Assembly: GCF_900105075.1 (NCBI RefSeq)
Contig: NZ_FNSK01000001.1
Location: 3,135,001 to 3,199,000, forward strand
Reading direction: 5' to 3'
Length of the DNA: 64,000 bases
Origin: Rhodobacter sp. 24-YEA-8
GTDB taxonomy: Bacteria > Pseudomonadota > Alphaproteobacteria > Rhodobacterales > Rhodobacteraceae
This document shows positions 1 through 8,642 of the stretch, piece after piece. The position numbers and the translations under genes were made by a program. Under the pieces are notes generated by a model. That model worked only from the letters and a program-made list of their open reading frames with translations. It was not told the DNA's origin and made no database searches. Positions within the stretch are counted from its first letter, which is position 1; every line of letters starts with the position of its first letter.

Positions 1-1
1 C

Positions 2-262
2 CAGCACGCCGACGACCCCGAGCGGTATGCCGGCCTGCCGAAAGATCCGAAAATCTCGCCCATCGTTGAGGGCTGGAAGGATCTGCTGAAACCCGCCGCT
101 GCCGTTGCCGGTGCGGTCGCGGTTGGCGCGATGGCGGCGCATTTCATCGGGGTTGGCCCCAATACCACCGATGATGATGACCACCCCGAAGGCTCGGATG
201 GCATGCTGCCGGAAGCGCCGCCGGACAATGTCACACCTTTCCCGCAGCACGCGGCAGAGTGA
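2..262 (+). CDS. fdoH: Formate dehydrogenase iron-sulfur (beta) subunit, C-terminal fragment
   Basis: This is the 3' end of a gene that begins before the window; 86 codons are visible. The stretch with HADDPERYAGLPKDPKIS followed by LKP and a hydrophobic segment (AAVAGAVAVGAMAAHFIGVGPN) matches the C-terminal membrane anchor of FdoH/FdnH beta subunits. In the family this subunit carries four [4Fe-4S] clusters and passes electrons from the molybdenum/tungsten formate dehydrogenase alpha subunit to the cytochrome b subunit; those cluster motifs lie outside the window. The tail is rich in Asp and Pro. The next gene starts 10 bp after the stop, so this is an operon. The O-type versus N-type assignment cannot be decided from this fragment. 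Confidence 0.85.
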   Translation, partial: QHADDPERYAGLPKDPKISPIVEGWKDLLKPAAAVAGAVAVGAMAAHFIGVGPNTTDDDDHPEGSDGMLPEAPPDNVTPFPQHAAE

Positions 263-272
263 GGGGCACGCC

Positions 273-914
273 ATGGCAAAACCCAAAAAAGACCAGATCC
301 TGCGCACGAAATTCCTTGAGCGGCTTTGCCACTGGAGCATCGTTCTGTGCTTCTTTTTCGCCGCAACTTCGGGGATCTCCTGGTTCTTCCCGACCTTTTC
401 CTGGCTGTCCGGTTTCCTCGGCTCGCCCCAGATGGCGCGGGTGCTGCACCCGTTCTTCGGGATCGCGGTGTTCCTCGGGCTTTGCTACATGTTCAAACGT
501 TTCATGCATCACAATCTGCCGGCCCGGACCGATAAGATCTGGTTTAAGAACGTGGTGCCGGTGCTGGCGGGCGATCACTCCCGCAAACTGCGGATCGGCA
601 AATACAATGCCGGGCAGAAAGTGCTCTTCTGGCTGATCATGGCCTCGATTGTGGCGCTGCTGATTTCCGGCCTGATCATGTGGCGCGCCTATTTCGCGGA
701 ATATTTCCCGATCTGGGTGCTGCGCCTTGCCATCCTCGCGCATTCCGTGGCCGGGATCGGGCTGATCCTCCTGATCCTCGGGCATATCTATCTTGCGATC
801 TGGGTCAGGGGTTCGATCACGGGCATGGTGACGGGCTATGTCTCGAAACGCTGGGCGGCGCAGCACCATGACCGCTGGGCCGAAGAAGTTGAATCCGGGA
901 AGGCCGACCATTGA
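273..914 (+). CDS. fdoI: Formate dehydrogenase cytochrome b556 (gamma) subunit
   Basis: A 213-residue membrane protein, the usual length for FdoI/FdnI (about 210). The ATG at 273 is chosen over an upstream in-frame extension because the extension overlaps the preceding gene and is not membrane-like. Four hydrophobic segments are seen, with histidines in helix contexts expected for two b hemes (ERLCHWSI near the N-terminus, RVLHPFFG, and ILAHSVAGIG...LGHIYLAIW near the C-terminus). It anchors the complex in the inner membrane and passes electrons to quinone. It ends in a 4-bp overlap with fdhE, so translation is probably coupled. Confidence 0.9.
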   Translation: MAKPKKDQILRTKFLERLCHWSIVLCFFFAATSGISWFFPTFSWLSGFLGSPQMARVLHPFFGIAVFLGLCYMFKRFMHHNLPARTDKIWFKNVVPVLAGDHSRKLRIGKYNAGQKVLFWLIMASIVALLISGLIMWRAYFAEYFPIWVLRLAILAHSVAGIGLILLILGHIYLAIWVRGSITGMVTGYVSKRWAAQHHDRWAEEVESGKADH

Positions 915-1753
915 GCATCCACCCCATCCCCGAGGCGCGCCATTTCGACCCGATCCTGCGCGAGGATCTCGGCGCGCTTTATACCGCCCGCGCGACGCGG
1001 CTGCGGGCTCTGGCCGAGGGGCATGAGCTTTCGGCATTCCTGAACCTTGCGGCTGAGATTGCGTTCGCGCAGCACGCCGCGATCAGGGCCAGTTATACGG
1101 GGACAGAGCCGGTTGACGCCGCCCGTATCGCGGTATCGGGATGCTGGCTCCCGGGGCTTGAAACGATGATCACGCAGATTGGCGGGCGCGTTCCCGAAGG
1201 GGTCCATCCGCATCTCGACCGTCTTGCTGCGCTGCCCGAAGCCGACAAGATCACAGCCGCTGTGGCCCTGACCGAAAGCCGTTTCGACGCAGTCGATCCG
1301 GCGCTGGCTCCGTTTATCTGGGCTGCCTTGTCGGTTGAGGTGGCCCAGGCCGCCCGTGCCGCGCCCTTGCCGCCGATGGGCGATGAGGAAACGACATATT
1401 GCCCGATCTGCGGTTCGCACCCGGTGGCAAGCCATATCCATACCAGCGAACGCCAGGGGCTGCGCTATCTGCATTGCGCGCTATGCGATTGCGAATGGCA
1501 TATGGTGCGGGCGAAATGTTCCTGTTGCGGCGAAGCGGGGCAGCTGGATTACCTCAGTTTCGACACGCCCGAAGCGGCGATCCGGGCCGAGGCCTGCAAT
1601 GACTGTGGCGGTTATCTCAAAGTGATCAGCGCCGAGCGTGACCCGGATATCGAGACCGTGGCCGATGATCTGGCCAGCCTGGTGCTGGATGATGCAGCGG
1701 TGTCTGAAGGCTTTGGCCGCACCGGGTTCAACCCTTTCGCGCTTCCGGGCTGA
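911..1753 (+). CDS. fdhE: Formate dehydrogenase accessory protein FdhE
   Basis: This 280-residue protein starts at TTG, overlapping the fdoI stop by 4 bp. The C-terminal half has the rubredoxin-like Cys pairs typical of FdhE: CPICGSHP, CALCDCEW, CSCCGEAG and CNDCGGYL, roughly residues 163-230. FdhE is a cytoplasmic iron-binding protein needed for maturation of respiratory formate dehydrogenases in proteobacteria. All cysteine pairs are intact, so the neighbouring enzyme is probably made in active form. The formate dehydrogenase operon ends here; a 115-bp gap separates it from the next gene on the same strand. Confidence 0.92.
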   Translation: MSIHPIPEARHFDPILREDLGALYTARATRLRALAEGHELSAFLNLAAEIAFAQHAAIRASYTGTEPVDAARIAVSGCWLPGLETMITQIGGRVPEGVHPHLDRLAALPEADKITAAVALTESRFDAVDPALAPFIWAALSVEVAQAARAAPLPPMGDEETTYCPICGSHPVASHIHTSERQGLRYLHCALCDCEWHMVRAKCSCCGEAGQLDYLSFDTPEAAIRAEACNDCGGYLKVISAERDPDIETVADDLASLVLDDAAVSEGFGRTGFNPFALPG

Positions 1754-1868
1754 GGCGTAAGGGGCCGGGCCGCAGGAACCGGAATGGTCCGGTCATTTCG
1801 CCGCAATGGCTTTTCCTGAACCGCGCGGCAGGGGATAAGCCTCTGACCGGGATCAGAGCGGTGGGACC

Positions 1869-3482
1869 ATGGCTGCGTTTGACTATATCATCATCGGGGC
1901 TGGATCGGCCGGCTCGGTTCTGGCGGAACGGCTGAGTGCCTCGGGCAGGTTCTCTGTCCTGGTTCTGGAGGCCGGCGGCAGCGACCGGCGGTTCATGATC
2001 CGGATGCCGGCCGGCTATGGCCACAGCTTTTACAATCCGAAGGTGAACTGGTGTTTCTGGACCGGCCCGCAAGCGGCGCTGGCCGGGCGGCAATCTTACT
2101 GGCCGCGCGGCAAGGTGCTGGGCGGGTCTTCCTCGATCAATGCGATGGTCTGGGTGCGTGGTCAGCACAGTGATTTCGACGACTGGCAGGCGCATGGCAA
2201 TCCCGGCTGGGGCTGGGACGATGTGCTGCCGCATTTTCGCGCGATCGAGACCTGGGAGGGCGGCGAGGATGCCTGGCGCGGTGGTTCGGGCGGGGTGAAG
2301 GTCGGGGAAATGGGCGCTTCGGTCCATCCGCTCAGCCACGACTGGCTGGCGGCGGCGAAAAGCGCGGGGTTCAGTGAGACCCCGGATTACAATGGCGCGA
2401 CGCAGGAAGGTGTCTCGATCTACCAGATCAGCGCGGCCAGGGGGCTGCGGTCTTCTGCAGCCACCGCCTTCCTGCATCCGGCAATGCGGCGCGCCAATCT
2501 GCGGGTCGAGACTGGTGCGCTGGTGAACCGCCTGACGATTTCGGAGGGGCGCGTTACGGGTGTTGAATACGCGCGGGATGGCCAGGTCATGACCGCCACG
2601 GCGCGGGCCGAGGTGATCCTGTCTGCGGGCGCAGTGCTGTCGCCGGTGATCCTGCAACGGTCCGGCCTCGGACCGGGGGCGCTGCTGCAAAGCCGGGATG
2701 TGGGCGTGATCCGCGACCTGCCGGCCATTGGCGCCAATCTTCAGGACCATCTGGGGATCGACTATCTCTTCCGCTCGAAAGTGCCGACGCTGAACACGCA
2801 GCTCAGGCCCTGGCTCGGGCGGGCGATGCTGGGGCTGAGATACCTGCTCTTGCGCGATGGGCCGCTGGCGATTTCGGTCAACCAGGCGGGCGGGTTCGTC
2901 CGTTCGCGCCCCGGGCTCGACCGGGTGGATCAGCAGCTTTATTTCTCGCCGGTCAGCTATTCAAAGCCGACGCCGGGCAGGCGGCGACTGACGCTGCCGG
3001 ATCCGTTTCCGGGGTTTTTCATCGGTATCCAGCCCTGCCGGCCGCAAAGCCGTGGCCGGATCAGTCTGGCATCAACCGACCCGAATGCGCCGCCTGTGAT
3101 CGAGCCGGATTACCTCTCTGCACCGGGCGATATGGAGCAGATGCTTGACGGGGTGCGGCTGATCCGGCGCATTGCGGAACGCCCCGAGATCGCCCGCTAT
3201 ATCGAGGCCGAGATGCAGCCCGGTCCGGATATCAGGGATGAAGAGGCGCTGATCGCCGATATCCGCGCCCGCGCCGGCAGTGTGTTCCATGCCTGCGGGA
3301 CCTGCCGGATGGGGCCGGATGACGGAACCAATGCGGTCGATTCGAAGCTGCGGCTTTACGGGATCGAAGGGTTGCGGGTGGTGGATGCCTCGGCCTTCCC
3401 GAATGTCACCTCCGGCAATATCAACGCGCCGGTGATCATGCTCGCCGACCGCGCCGCAGCGATGATCCTCGGGGACCGTTAA
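1869..3482 (+). CDS. GMC-family FAD-dependent oxidoreductase (choline dehydrogenase-like)
   Basis: A 537-residue flavoprotein of the glucose-methanol-choline family. The N-terminus is an FAD-binding Rossmann fold (YIIIGAGSAGSVLAERL ... VLEAGG, residues 4-35), followed by the GMC signature around GGSSSINAMVWVRG (about residues 85-98). The C-terminus has the catalytic His contexts HACGTCRMG and VTSGNINAPVIMLADRAA. Such enzymes oxidise an alcohol to an aldehyde or acid. BetA is the closest named member by pattern, but no betaine aldehyde dehydrogenase gene is adjacent, so the substrate is open. The stop overlaps the end of the convergent MocR gene by 4 bp. It may belong with the MocR/enolase cluster, but no operator motif was seen before it. 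Confidence 0.85.
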   Translation: MAAFDYIIIGAGSAGSVLAERLSASGRFSVLVLEAGGSDRRFMIRMPAGYGHSFYNPKVNWCFWTGPQAALAGRQSYWPRGKVLGGSSSINAMVWVRGQHSDFDDWQAHGNPGWGWDDVLPHFRAIETWEGGEDAWRGGSGGVKVGEMGASVHPLSHDWLAAAKSAGFSETPDYNGATQEGVSIYQISAARGLRSSAATAFLHPAMRRANLRVETGALVNRLTISEGRVTGVEYARDGQVMTATARAEVILSAGAVLSPVILQRSGLGPGALLQSRDVGVIRDLPAIGANLQDHLGIDYLFRSKVPTLNTQLRPWLGRAMLGLRYLLLRDGPLAISVNQAGGFVRSRPGLDRVDQQLYFSPVSYSKPTPGRRRLTLPDPFPGFFIGIQPCRPQSRGRISLASTDPNAPPVIEPDYLSAPGDMEQMLDGVRLIRRIAERPEIARYIEAEMQPGPDIRDEEALIADIRARAGSVFHACGTCRMGPDDGTNAVDSKLRLYGIEGLRVVDASAFPNVTSGNINAPVIMLADRAAAMILGDR

Positions 3483-4990
3483 CCGGTTTCAGCGGCGATC
3501 TGCGCTTCGAGCACCGAGGCGAGCACCCCGACCCCGCGCTGGATCGTGCGGGGCGGCACCGCCGTCACCCCCAGCACCAGCCCGGCGGGGCAGGGGTCAG
3601 GGCCAAAGCGAAAGCGGTCAAGGCCCGAGACGATAAGCCCCGCCGTCTCGCAGGCGCTGACCACGGCGGGCTCGGACAAAGCGGGATGCCGGAACGTGCC
3701 GATCCGGTGAAACCCTGCGGCGGGCGAGGCGCGCAGTTCCATCAGCCCGTCAAGCCGGGTCGCCGCAGCCTCGGCAAAGGCCATGTGGCGCGCGGCATAG
3801 ATTTCGCGCATCCGGCGCAGATGGGTGGCGAAATGGCCCTCGGCGATAAAACGGGCCAGCACCGCCTGGCTGTCAGGCGAGACGCCTTGCAGGAAGGCGC
3901 GCGAGACATGCGAGAACACATCGACCAGCGGCGGCGGTGCGATGTAAAAGCCCAGCCGCAGCGCGGGAAACAGGTTTTTGGAAAAGGTGCCGACATAGAT
4001 CACCCGATCTGCACGGTCGGCGCTTTTCAGTGTCGGCAGCGGTCGCCCGTCATAGCGAAACTCGCCGTCGTAATCATCTTCGATGATCCAGCCGTCGCAG
4101 TCATAGGCGGCGCGCAACAGCGCCGCGCGCCGTGCAAGGCTCATCTCGGCCCCGGTCGGATGCTGATGCGAGGGCGTGACAAAGGCCAGCCGGAAAGCAG
4201 GCGCGCGGGCAAGGCCAGCGGCCACGTCCAGCCCCTCGTCATCGACCGGAACCGGAATCATGTCAGCCCCGCAGGCAATCAGGCTGTTGCGGGCACCAAT
4301 GGCGCCGGGGTTCTCGAACCAGACCGGATCGCCGGGGTTCAACAGCACGCGGCCGATCACGTCAAAGGCCTGCTGGGCGCCTGCGGTGATGAAAATCTGT
4401 TCCGCCTCGCAGGCGATGCCGCGATTGGCGCGCAGGTGATCGGCAATGGCGCGGCGCAGCTCCGGATCGCCCTCGGGTTCGGCATAGCCAAGGATGCGGT
4501 TGCGCGACGATCTCCAGTGGCTGGCGGTCAGGCGCGCCCAGATCGCCAGCGGGAAACTGTCGAAATCGGGGAGGCCGGTGACAAAGGCGCGGGGCTGATG
4601 CGGATGCGGCAGGCGCTGGTGAAAGCGCTGCGAGGCAGTGTCGATGGCGGTCGAGAGCCGGGCTGTGCGGGCCTCCGGCGGCGGCTCGACCCCGATGATC
4701 CCCTGCGGCAGCCTTGCCCCGGCCTGGGCTGAAACGTAGGACCCTGACCCGGTTCGCGCCTCGATCAGCCCTTCGGATAAAAGCCGGTCATAGACCGCCA
4801 CAGCCGTCGTGCGCGAAATATCGAGATCCCGGGCGAGGCTGCGGCTTGACGGCAGGCGCCGCCCGGGCGCGAGATCGCCCGCAAGGATCAGTCCGCGCAA
4901 AGCCGCACAGACCTGCAGGGTGATCGAGGCAGGCAGGCTGCGGTCGATGCGCAGACCGAAGAGCAACTCTCCAGATGAGCGTTTGACCAA
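3479..4990 (-). CDS. MocR-type transcriptional regulator (GntR HTH fused to aminotransferase domain)
   Basis: The N-terminus is a GntR winged helix (ITLQVCAALRGLILAGDLAPG, then SRSLARDLDISRTTAVAVYDRL). About 400 residues follow that resemble fold-type I aminotransferases, with the PLP-lysine context YVGTFSKNLFPALRLGF and the motif IEDDYDGEFRYDG. This architecture defines MocR/PdxR/TauR-like regulators, which sense an amino acid, amine or PLP adduct. The reading frame extends to a TTG at 5038; a TTG at 4990 lies behind a GGAGG-AGGGA stretch and is preferred, leaving room for the upstream operator. It is divergent from the enolase-superfamily gene. It probably controls that gene and the downstream transporter through the repeated 17-nt motif. 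Confidence 0.88.
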   Translation of the reverse strand: MVKRSSGELLFGLRIDRSLPASITLQVCAALRGLILAGDLAPGRRLPSSRSLARDLDISRTTAVAVYDRLLSEGLIEARTGSGSYVSAQAGARLPQGIIGVEPPPEARTARLSTAIDTASQRFHQRLPHPHQPRAFVTGLPDFDSFPLAIWARLTASHWRSSRNRILGYAEPEGDPELRRAIADHLRANRGIACEAEQIFITAGAQQAFDVIGRVLLNPGDPVWFENPGAIGARNSLIACGADMIPVPVDDEGLDVAAGLARAPAFRLAFVTPSHQHPTGAEMSLARRAALLRAAYDCDGWIIEDDYDGEFRYDGRPLPTLKSADRADRVIYVGTFSKNLFPALRLGFYIAPPPLVDVFSHVSRAFLQGVSPDSQAVLARFIAEGHFATHLRRMREIYAARHMAFAEAAATRLDGLMELRASPAAGFHRIGTFRHPALSEPAVVSACETAGLIVSGLDRFRFGPDPCPAGLVLGVTAVPPRTIQRGVGVLASVLEAQIAAETG

Positions 4991-5039
4991 ATCCCTGTCC
5001 CTTCCTCCGGTCGCCCGGCTGTAACCGGCTTCCGACAAT

Positions 5040-5056
5040 TTCGAAAGTGGACCTTA
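5040..5056. promoter_or_regulatory. Putative MocR-regulator operator, copy 1
   Basis: The sequence TTCGAAAGTGGACCTTA lies between the divergent MocR and enolase genes and recurs identically at 6296-6312. The core AAAGTGGACC resembles published MocR-family sites of the AAGTGGNCTA / CTGGACYTAA type. Position and exact repetition are seen directly; binding by the adjacent MocR protein is inference. Confidence 0.6.
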
Positions 5057-5138
5057 TCCGACGCACCTGGCCCGGGGCAATCTTGTCGCCACAAAGAGGC
5101 CCGCTGCAAGAGGCCAGCCTTAAGAGAGGACCGACCCC

Positions 5139-6257
5139 GTGAAGATCACCCGTATCGAGACCTTTTCGTCGCGCTATATCGGTTTTGTCCGGATCACGGA
5201 TGCCAGCGGCGCGACCGGCTGGGGCCAGGTCTCGACTTATAATTCCGACATCACCGCCCAGGTGCTGCACCGCCAGGTTGCGCCCTGGGTGCTGGGGGTG
5301 GAGTTTGACGATCTCGACGCGCTGACCGACAAAGTGTTCGAGCGCGAGCATAAATTCCCCGGCTCGTATCTGAAGCGCGCCATTGGCGGGTTTGACACCG
5401 CGCTCTGGGATCTGCGCGGCAAAGAGGCCGGTCTGCCGGTCTGTTCGCTGATCGGTGGCAGCCCGGGGCCCTTGCGCTGCTACGCCTCGTCGATGAAGCG
5501 CGATATCACGCCTGTGCAGGAGGCCGAGCGCTTCCGCCGCCTTCAGGGCGAGTTCGGCTTTGATGCCTTCAAGTTCCGCATCGCGGCCGAATATGGTCAT
5601 GACATCGATGAGTGGCCGGGCCGGACCGAGGAAATCATCCCGACGATCCGGAAGGCGCTCGGCCCGGATGCAGCGCTGCTGGTCGATGCCAATTCCGGCT
5701 TTTCGCCGCGCCGCGCGATCCAGGTTGCGGATATCCTGCTCGACAACGGGATCGAACATTTCGAGGAACCCTGTCTCTACTGGGAACTGGACCAGACCGC
5801 CGAAGTCACCCGTGCGCTGGCGGACAAACCCATCGCGGTCACCGGCGGCGAGCAGGATTGCGAGATGCCGGTCTGGCGGCAGATGATCACCGACCGCGTG
5901 GTCGATATCGTGCAGCCCGATATTCTTTATCTGGGCGGGATCAGCCGCACGCTCAGAGTCTGCGAAATGGCCCGCGCGGCCGGCCTGCCGGTCACGCCCC
6001 ATGCCGCCAATCAGGGGCTGGTGACGCTGTTCACCATGCATCTTCTGCGCGCCATCGAAGGGGCGGGCAAATATCTCGAATTCTCGATCGAGGGGCCGGA
6101 TTACTACCCCTGGCAATACGGGCTTTACACCGAAGACCCCTACCGGGTCGAAGCGGGCCAGGTCACCATCAGCGACCGGCCGGGCTGGGGCGTCGAGATC
6201 GCGCCGGAATGGCTGGCGAAATCGGCCTGGCAGATGTCAGACATATCGGATCTCTGA
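5139..6257 (+). CDS. Enolase-superfamily enzyme, mandelate racemase subgroup
   Basis: A 372-residue protein starting at GTG, behind AGAGAGGA. It shows the full active-site set of the mandelate-racemase-like enolase superfamily: K145-F-R147 on the second strand, metal ligands D183 (LVDANSGF), E209 (HFEEPC) and E238 (TGGEQD), and the D261/H288 general-base dyad (PDILYLGG, TPHAANQG). Members abstract the proton alpha to a carboxylate, giving racemisation, epimerisation or acid-sugar dehydration. The spermidine/putrescine-type transporter next to it and the MocR regulator favour a nitrogen-containing or betaine-like carboxylate over a sugar acid, but that is inference. The substrate cannot be assigned from sequence. 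Confidence 0.85.
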   Translation: MKITRIETFSSRYIGFVRITDASGATGWGQVSTYNSDITAQVLHRQVAPWVLGVEFDDLDALTDKVFEREHKFPGSYLKRAIGGFDTALWDLRGKEAGLPVCSLIGGSPGPLRCYASSMKRDITPVQEAERFRRLQGEFGFDAFKFRIAAEYGHDIDEWPGRTEEIIPTIRKALGPDAALLVDANSGFSPRRAIQVADILLDNGIEHFEEPCLYWELDQTAEVTRALADKPIAVTGGEQDCEMPVWRQMITDRVVDIVQPDILYLGGISRTLRVCEMARAAGLPVTPHAANQGLVTLFTMHLLRAIEGAGKYLEFSIEGPDYYPWQYGLYTEDPYRVEAGQVTISDRPGWGVEIAPEWLAKSAWQMSDISDL

Positions 6258-6295
6258 GCCCGCGCCGCGGGCTGGCAAAAGCGGTCTCATGTTTC

Positions 6296-6312
6296 TTCGA
6301 AAGTGGACCTTA
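6296..6312. promoter_or_regulatory. Putative MocR-regulator operator, copy 2
   Basis: TTCGAAAGTGGACCTTA is a 17-nt exact copy of 5040-5056, placed 90 bp before the transporter binding-protein gene. A GC-rich inverted repeat (AGCCCGCG/CGCGGGCT, about 6257-6273) sits just upstream, after the enolase stop. The transporter therefore probably has its own promoter under the same regulator. Confidence 0.6.
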
Positions 6313-6401
6313 GCCCCTGTCACGCCGGGCCACATAGTCAGAGCTTATAAAATACGAGCGGGGTCATTGATGCCCCGCCGGATCAACATAGGGAGTGAAC
6401 A

Positions 6402-7490
6402 ATGACTGCCAGGACAACCCTGTTTGCACGGCTGCTTGCCGCGTCCGCCTGCGCCACCGCCCTTTGCATCGGCGCAGCCCAGGCCGAGACGCTGCGTCTT
6501 CTGACCTGGGGCGGCTATGCGCCTGACAATGTGATCGCGCTTTTTGAAAAGGAATATCCCGATATCAAGGTCGAGGTGACCCTTTCCAACAATGAGGAAA
6601 TGGTTGCCAAGCTGCGCGCCACCGGCGGTGCGGGCTTTGATCTTGCGCAGCCCAGCCATGACCGCATCTTCGCGGCGCAAAGCGAGTTCGAGATCTACAA
6701 GCCGCTGGATCTGTCGCAGATCGAGACCGGCAAGATGCAGGCCAACCTGCTGGAGGCCGTCAAAGCCAATACCACCATCGATGGCGCCGTCTACGGCGTG
6801 CCGCATCAATGGGGTACGTCCGGCCTTGTGGTCGATGTGACCAAAGCGGCAGATGTGAAGGACTGGTCCGATCTGTGCAAAGAGGAATATAAGGGCAAGA
6901 CCTCGATGCGCCTGCGCCGGACGATCCTTCTCGGGATGGGCTTCTCGCTCGGCTATGACCCTTTCGCGCTTTACTCTGACACGGCGGCCTATAGCGAGAT
7001 GCTCGACAAGGTGGCCGATAAGATGATCGCCTGTAAATCGGTGATCAAGACCTATTGGAATGGTGGCGACGACCTCTCGACGCTTCTGCTGTCGGGCGAG
7101 GTTGTGGCGTCTGAATCCTGGGATTCCACCGCGTTCAAGCTTTATGGCGAGAACCAGAACCTTGTTTATGTGCCGCCGGCTTCGGGCGCACTGACCTGGA
7201 TCGACACCTTTGTGATCCCCGCCAAGGGTCGCGCCGATGACGCCGCCTACAAGTGGATCAATTTCGTGATGCGCCCCGAAATCGTGACCATCATGTCGGA
7301 TTCGACCGGTGCGATTGCTGCGGTCGAGGGCGGGATCGAACTTCTGCCTGAGGCGAAGAAGGTTGCGGTCAAGCTGGCCTTTGACGATGCAGCCATCGCG
7401 AATATGAAATTCTTCGCCAATATCCCCCCGGGGCTGGAAGATATCGAAGGCAAGGTGCTGGAGCGTATCAAAGCCGCTTCGGGGAACTGA
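6402..7490 (+). CDS. ABC transporter substrate-binding protein, spermidine/putrescine (PotD/PotF) type
   Basis: A 362-residue periplasmic binding protein. A Sec signal peptide covers about residues 1-29 (LFARLLAASACATALCIG, cleavage after AAQA). The mature start AETLRLLTWGGYAPDNVIALFEKEYP is typical of the PotD/PotF family. It is the first gene of a four-gene transporter operon (binding protein, ATPase, two permeases) and is separated from the ATPase by a hairpin that may limit downstream expression. The likely ligand is a polyamine or another organic cation/betaine, possibly the substrate of the enolase-superfamily enzyme upstream. The specific ligand is not determined. Confidence 0.88.
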   Translation: MTARTTLFARLLAASACATALCIGAAQAETLRLLTWGGYAPDNVIALFEKEYPDIKVEVTLSNNEEMVAKLRATGGAGFDLAQPSHDRIFAAQSEFEIYKPLDLSQIETGKMQANLLEAVKANTTIDGAVYGVPHQWGTSGLVVDVTKAADVKDWSDLCKEEYKGKTSMRLRRTILLGMGFSLGYDPFALYSDTAAYSEMLDKVADKMIACKSVIKTYWNGGDDLSTLLLSGEVVASESWDSTAFKLYGENQNLVYVPPASGALTWIDTFVIPAKGRADDAAYKWINFVMRPEIVTIMSDSTGAIAAVEGGIELLPEAKKVAVKLAFDDAAIANMKFFANIPPGLEDIEGKVLERIKAASGN

Positions 7491-7507
7491 GGCCCCCTTA
7501 TGACACC

Positions 7508-7533
7508 GGGACAGGCGTATCCCCGCCTGTCCC
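7508..7533 (+). terminator. Intercistronic hairpin after the binding-protein gene
   Basis: A 10-bp perfect stem, GGGACAGGCG / CGCCTGTCCC, with a 6-nt loop (tatccc) lies 17 bp after the binding-protein stop. No T-run follows, so it is more likely an mRNA-stabilising or attenuating element that raises binding-protein over transporter-core expression. It also argues that the ATPase starts at 7563 and not at the in-frame ATG at 7500 before it. Confidence 0.6.
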
Positions 7534-7562
7534 CGCCGCTACTTACCTTTGACGAGCCCCCT

Positions 7563-8639
7563 ATGCATGATCTGGAATGTGTGAACCTGACCAGGGTTTT
7601 TGGTCGCCACAGGGCCGTGAATGACGTCTCTTTCACCGTGCCGCGCGGGTCATTCTTTTCGATCCTCGGGCCATCGGGCTGTGGCAAGACCACATTGATG
7701 CGGATGATCGCGGGGTTCGAGACGCCGGATTCCGGCGATATCCGCATCAAAGGCAAATCGGTGCTGGAGGTGCCGCCGAACAGGCGTTCGGTCAAGATGG
7801 TGTTCCAGCATCTGGCGCTGTTTCCGATGATGAATGTCGGCGAGAATATCGCTTATGGTCTGAAATGCAGGGGCGAGAGCCGTTCGGAAATTGCGCGCAA
7901 GGTCGCGGATGTACTGGCGCGGATCGGGCTGCCGGGGGTGCAGGAAAAGCAGGTCGCGCAACTTTCTGGCGGGCAAAAACAACGCATCGCCATCGCACGC
8001 TGCATGGTGCTGGAGCCGGATGTCCTTTTGCTCGATGAACCGCTTGGCGCACTGGATCTGAAACTGCGCGAGCAGATGAAGATCGAGCTGAAGCTCTTGC
8101 AGCATCAGTTCAACACGACCTTCCTCTATATCACCCATGATCAGTCCGAAGCGCTGGTGATGTCTGACAATGTCGCGGTGATGAATGCCGGTCGGTTCGA
8201 ACAGATCGGCACTCCGAAAGAGCTTTATAACCAGCCGGGATCGGGCTTTGTCGCGGGCTTTGTGGGCGACACCAACCGCTGGGCGGGCCGGGTGACGGCG
8301 CTCAGCGGCGATGAGGCGCGGATCGTGCTGGACGGCGGGCCGGAAACCATTGCCCGCCAGGGCGCGACCCTGGCCGCAGGCAGCCGCGTCGAGGTGTTTT
8401 TCCGCCCTGAGACAATTTCCCTCACGCCTGTCGAAGGCGGCAACCAGCTTGCGGGTGAAATTGACAGCCTTTTGTTCAATGGCGCCAATTCGCGGATCCT
8501 GTTGCGCAGCTCGGGCCGGCTGATCGAGATCGCGCAAAGCGTAATGGATGCGACCACCCCGGTCGCGCGCGGTGACAGCGTGACGGCCTTCTTCCGCTCT
8601 ACACATGCGCTGGCCTTTCCGGCGCCAGAGGCGGGGTGA
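7563..8639 (+). CDS. ABC transporter ATP-binding protein, spermidine/putrescine (PotA) type
   Basis: A 358-residue ATPase. Walker A is GPSGCGKTT, the signature LSGGQKQRIAIARC, Walker B VLLLDEPLGALD, and the switch His is in LYITHDQSEAL. A TOBE-type C-terminal region follows from about residue 240. The start at 7563 (MHDLECVNL) is chosen because the alternative at 7500 would be translated through the intercistronic hairpin. It energises the two following permeases, with a 3-bp gap to the first. It is intact and of family length. Confidence 0.9.
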   Translation: MHDLECVNLTRVFGRHRAVNDVSFTVPRGSFFSILGPSGCGKTTLMRMIAGFETPDSGDIRIKGKSVLEVPPNRRSVKMVFQHLALFPMMNVGENIAYGLKCRGESRSEIARKVADVLARIGLPGVQEKQVAQLSGGQKQRIAIARCMVLEPDVLLLDEPLGALDLKLREQMKIELKLLQHQFNTTFLYITHDQSEALVMSDNVAVMNAGRFEQIGTPKELYNQPGSGFVAGFVGDTNRWAGRVTALSGDEARIVLDGGPETIARQGATLAAGSRVEVFFRPETISLTPVEGGNQLAGEIDSLLFNGANSRILLRSSGRLIEIAQSVMDATTPVARGDSVTAFFRSTHALAFPAPEAG

Positions 8640-8642
8640 GGG

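Noticed and set aside
6257..6273. Intrinsic terminator after the enolase-superfamily gene
   Set aside because: The inverted repeat AGCCCGCG/CGCGGGCT leaves almost no loop and no T-run follows.
7500..7562. N-terminal extension of the PotA-like ATPase from 7500
   Set aside because: The extension spans a 10-bp hairpin and has no ATPase-like sequence; the ATG at 7563 gives the usual family start.
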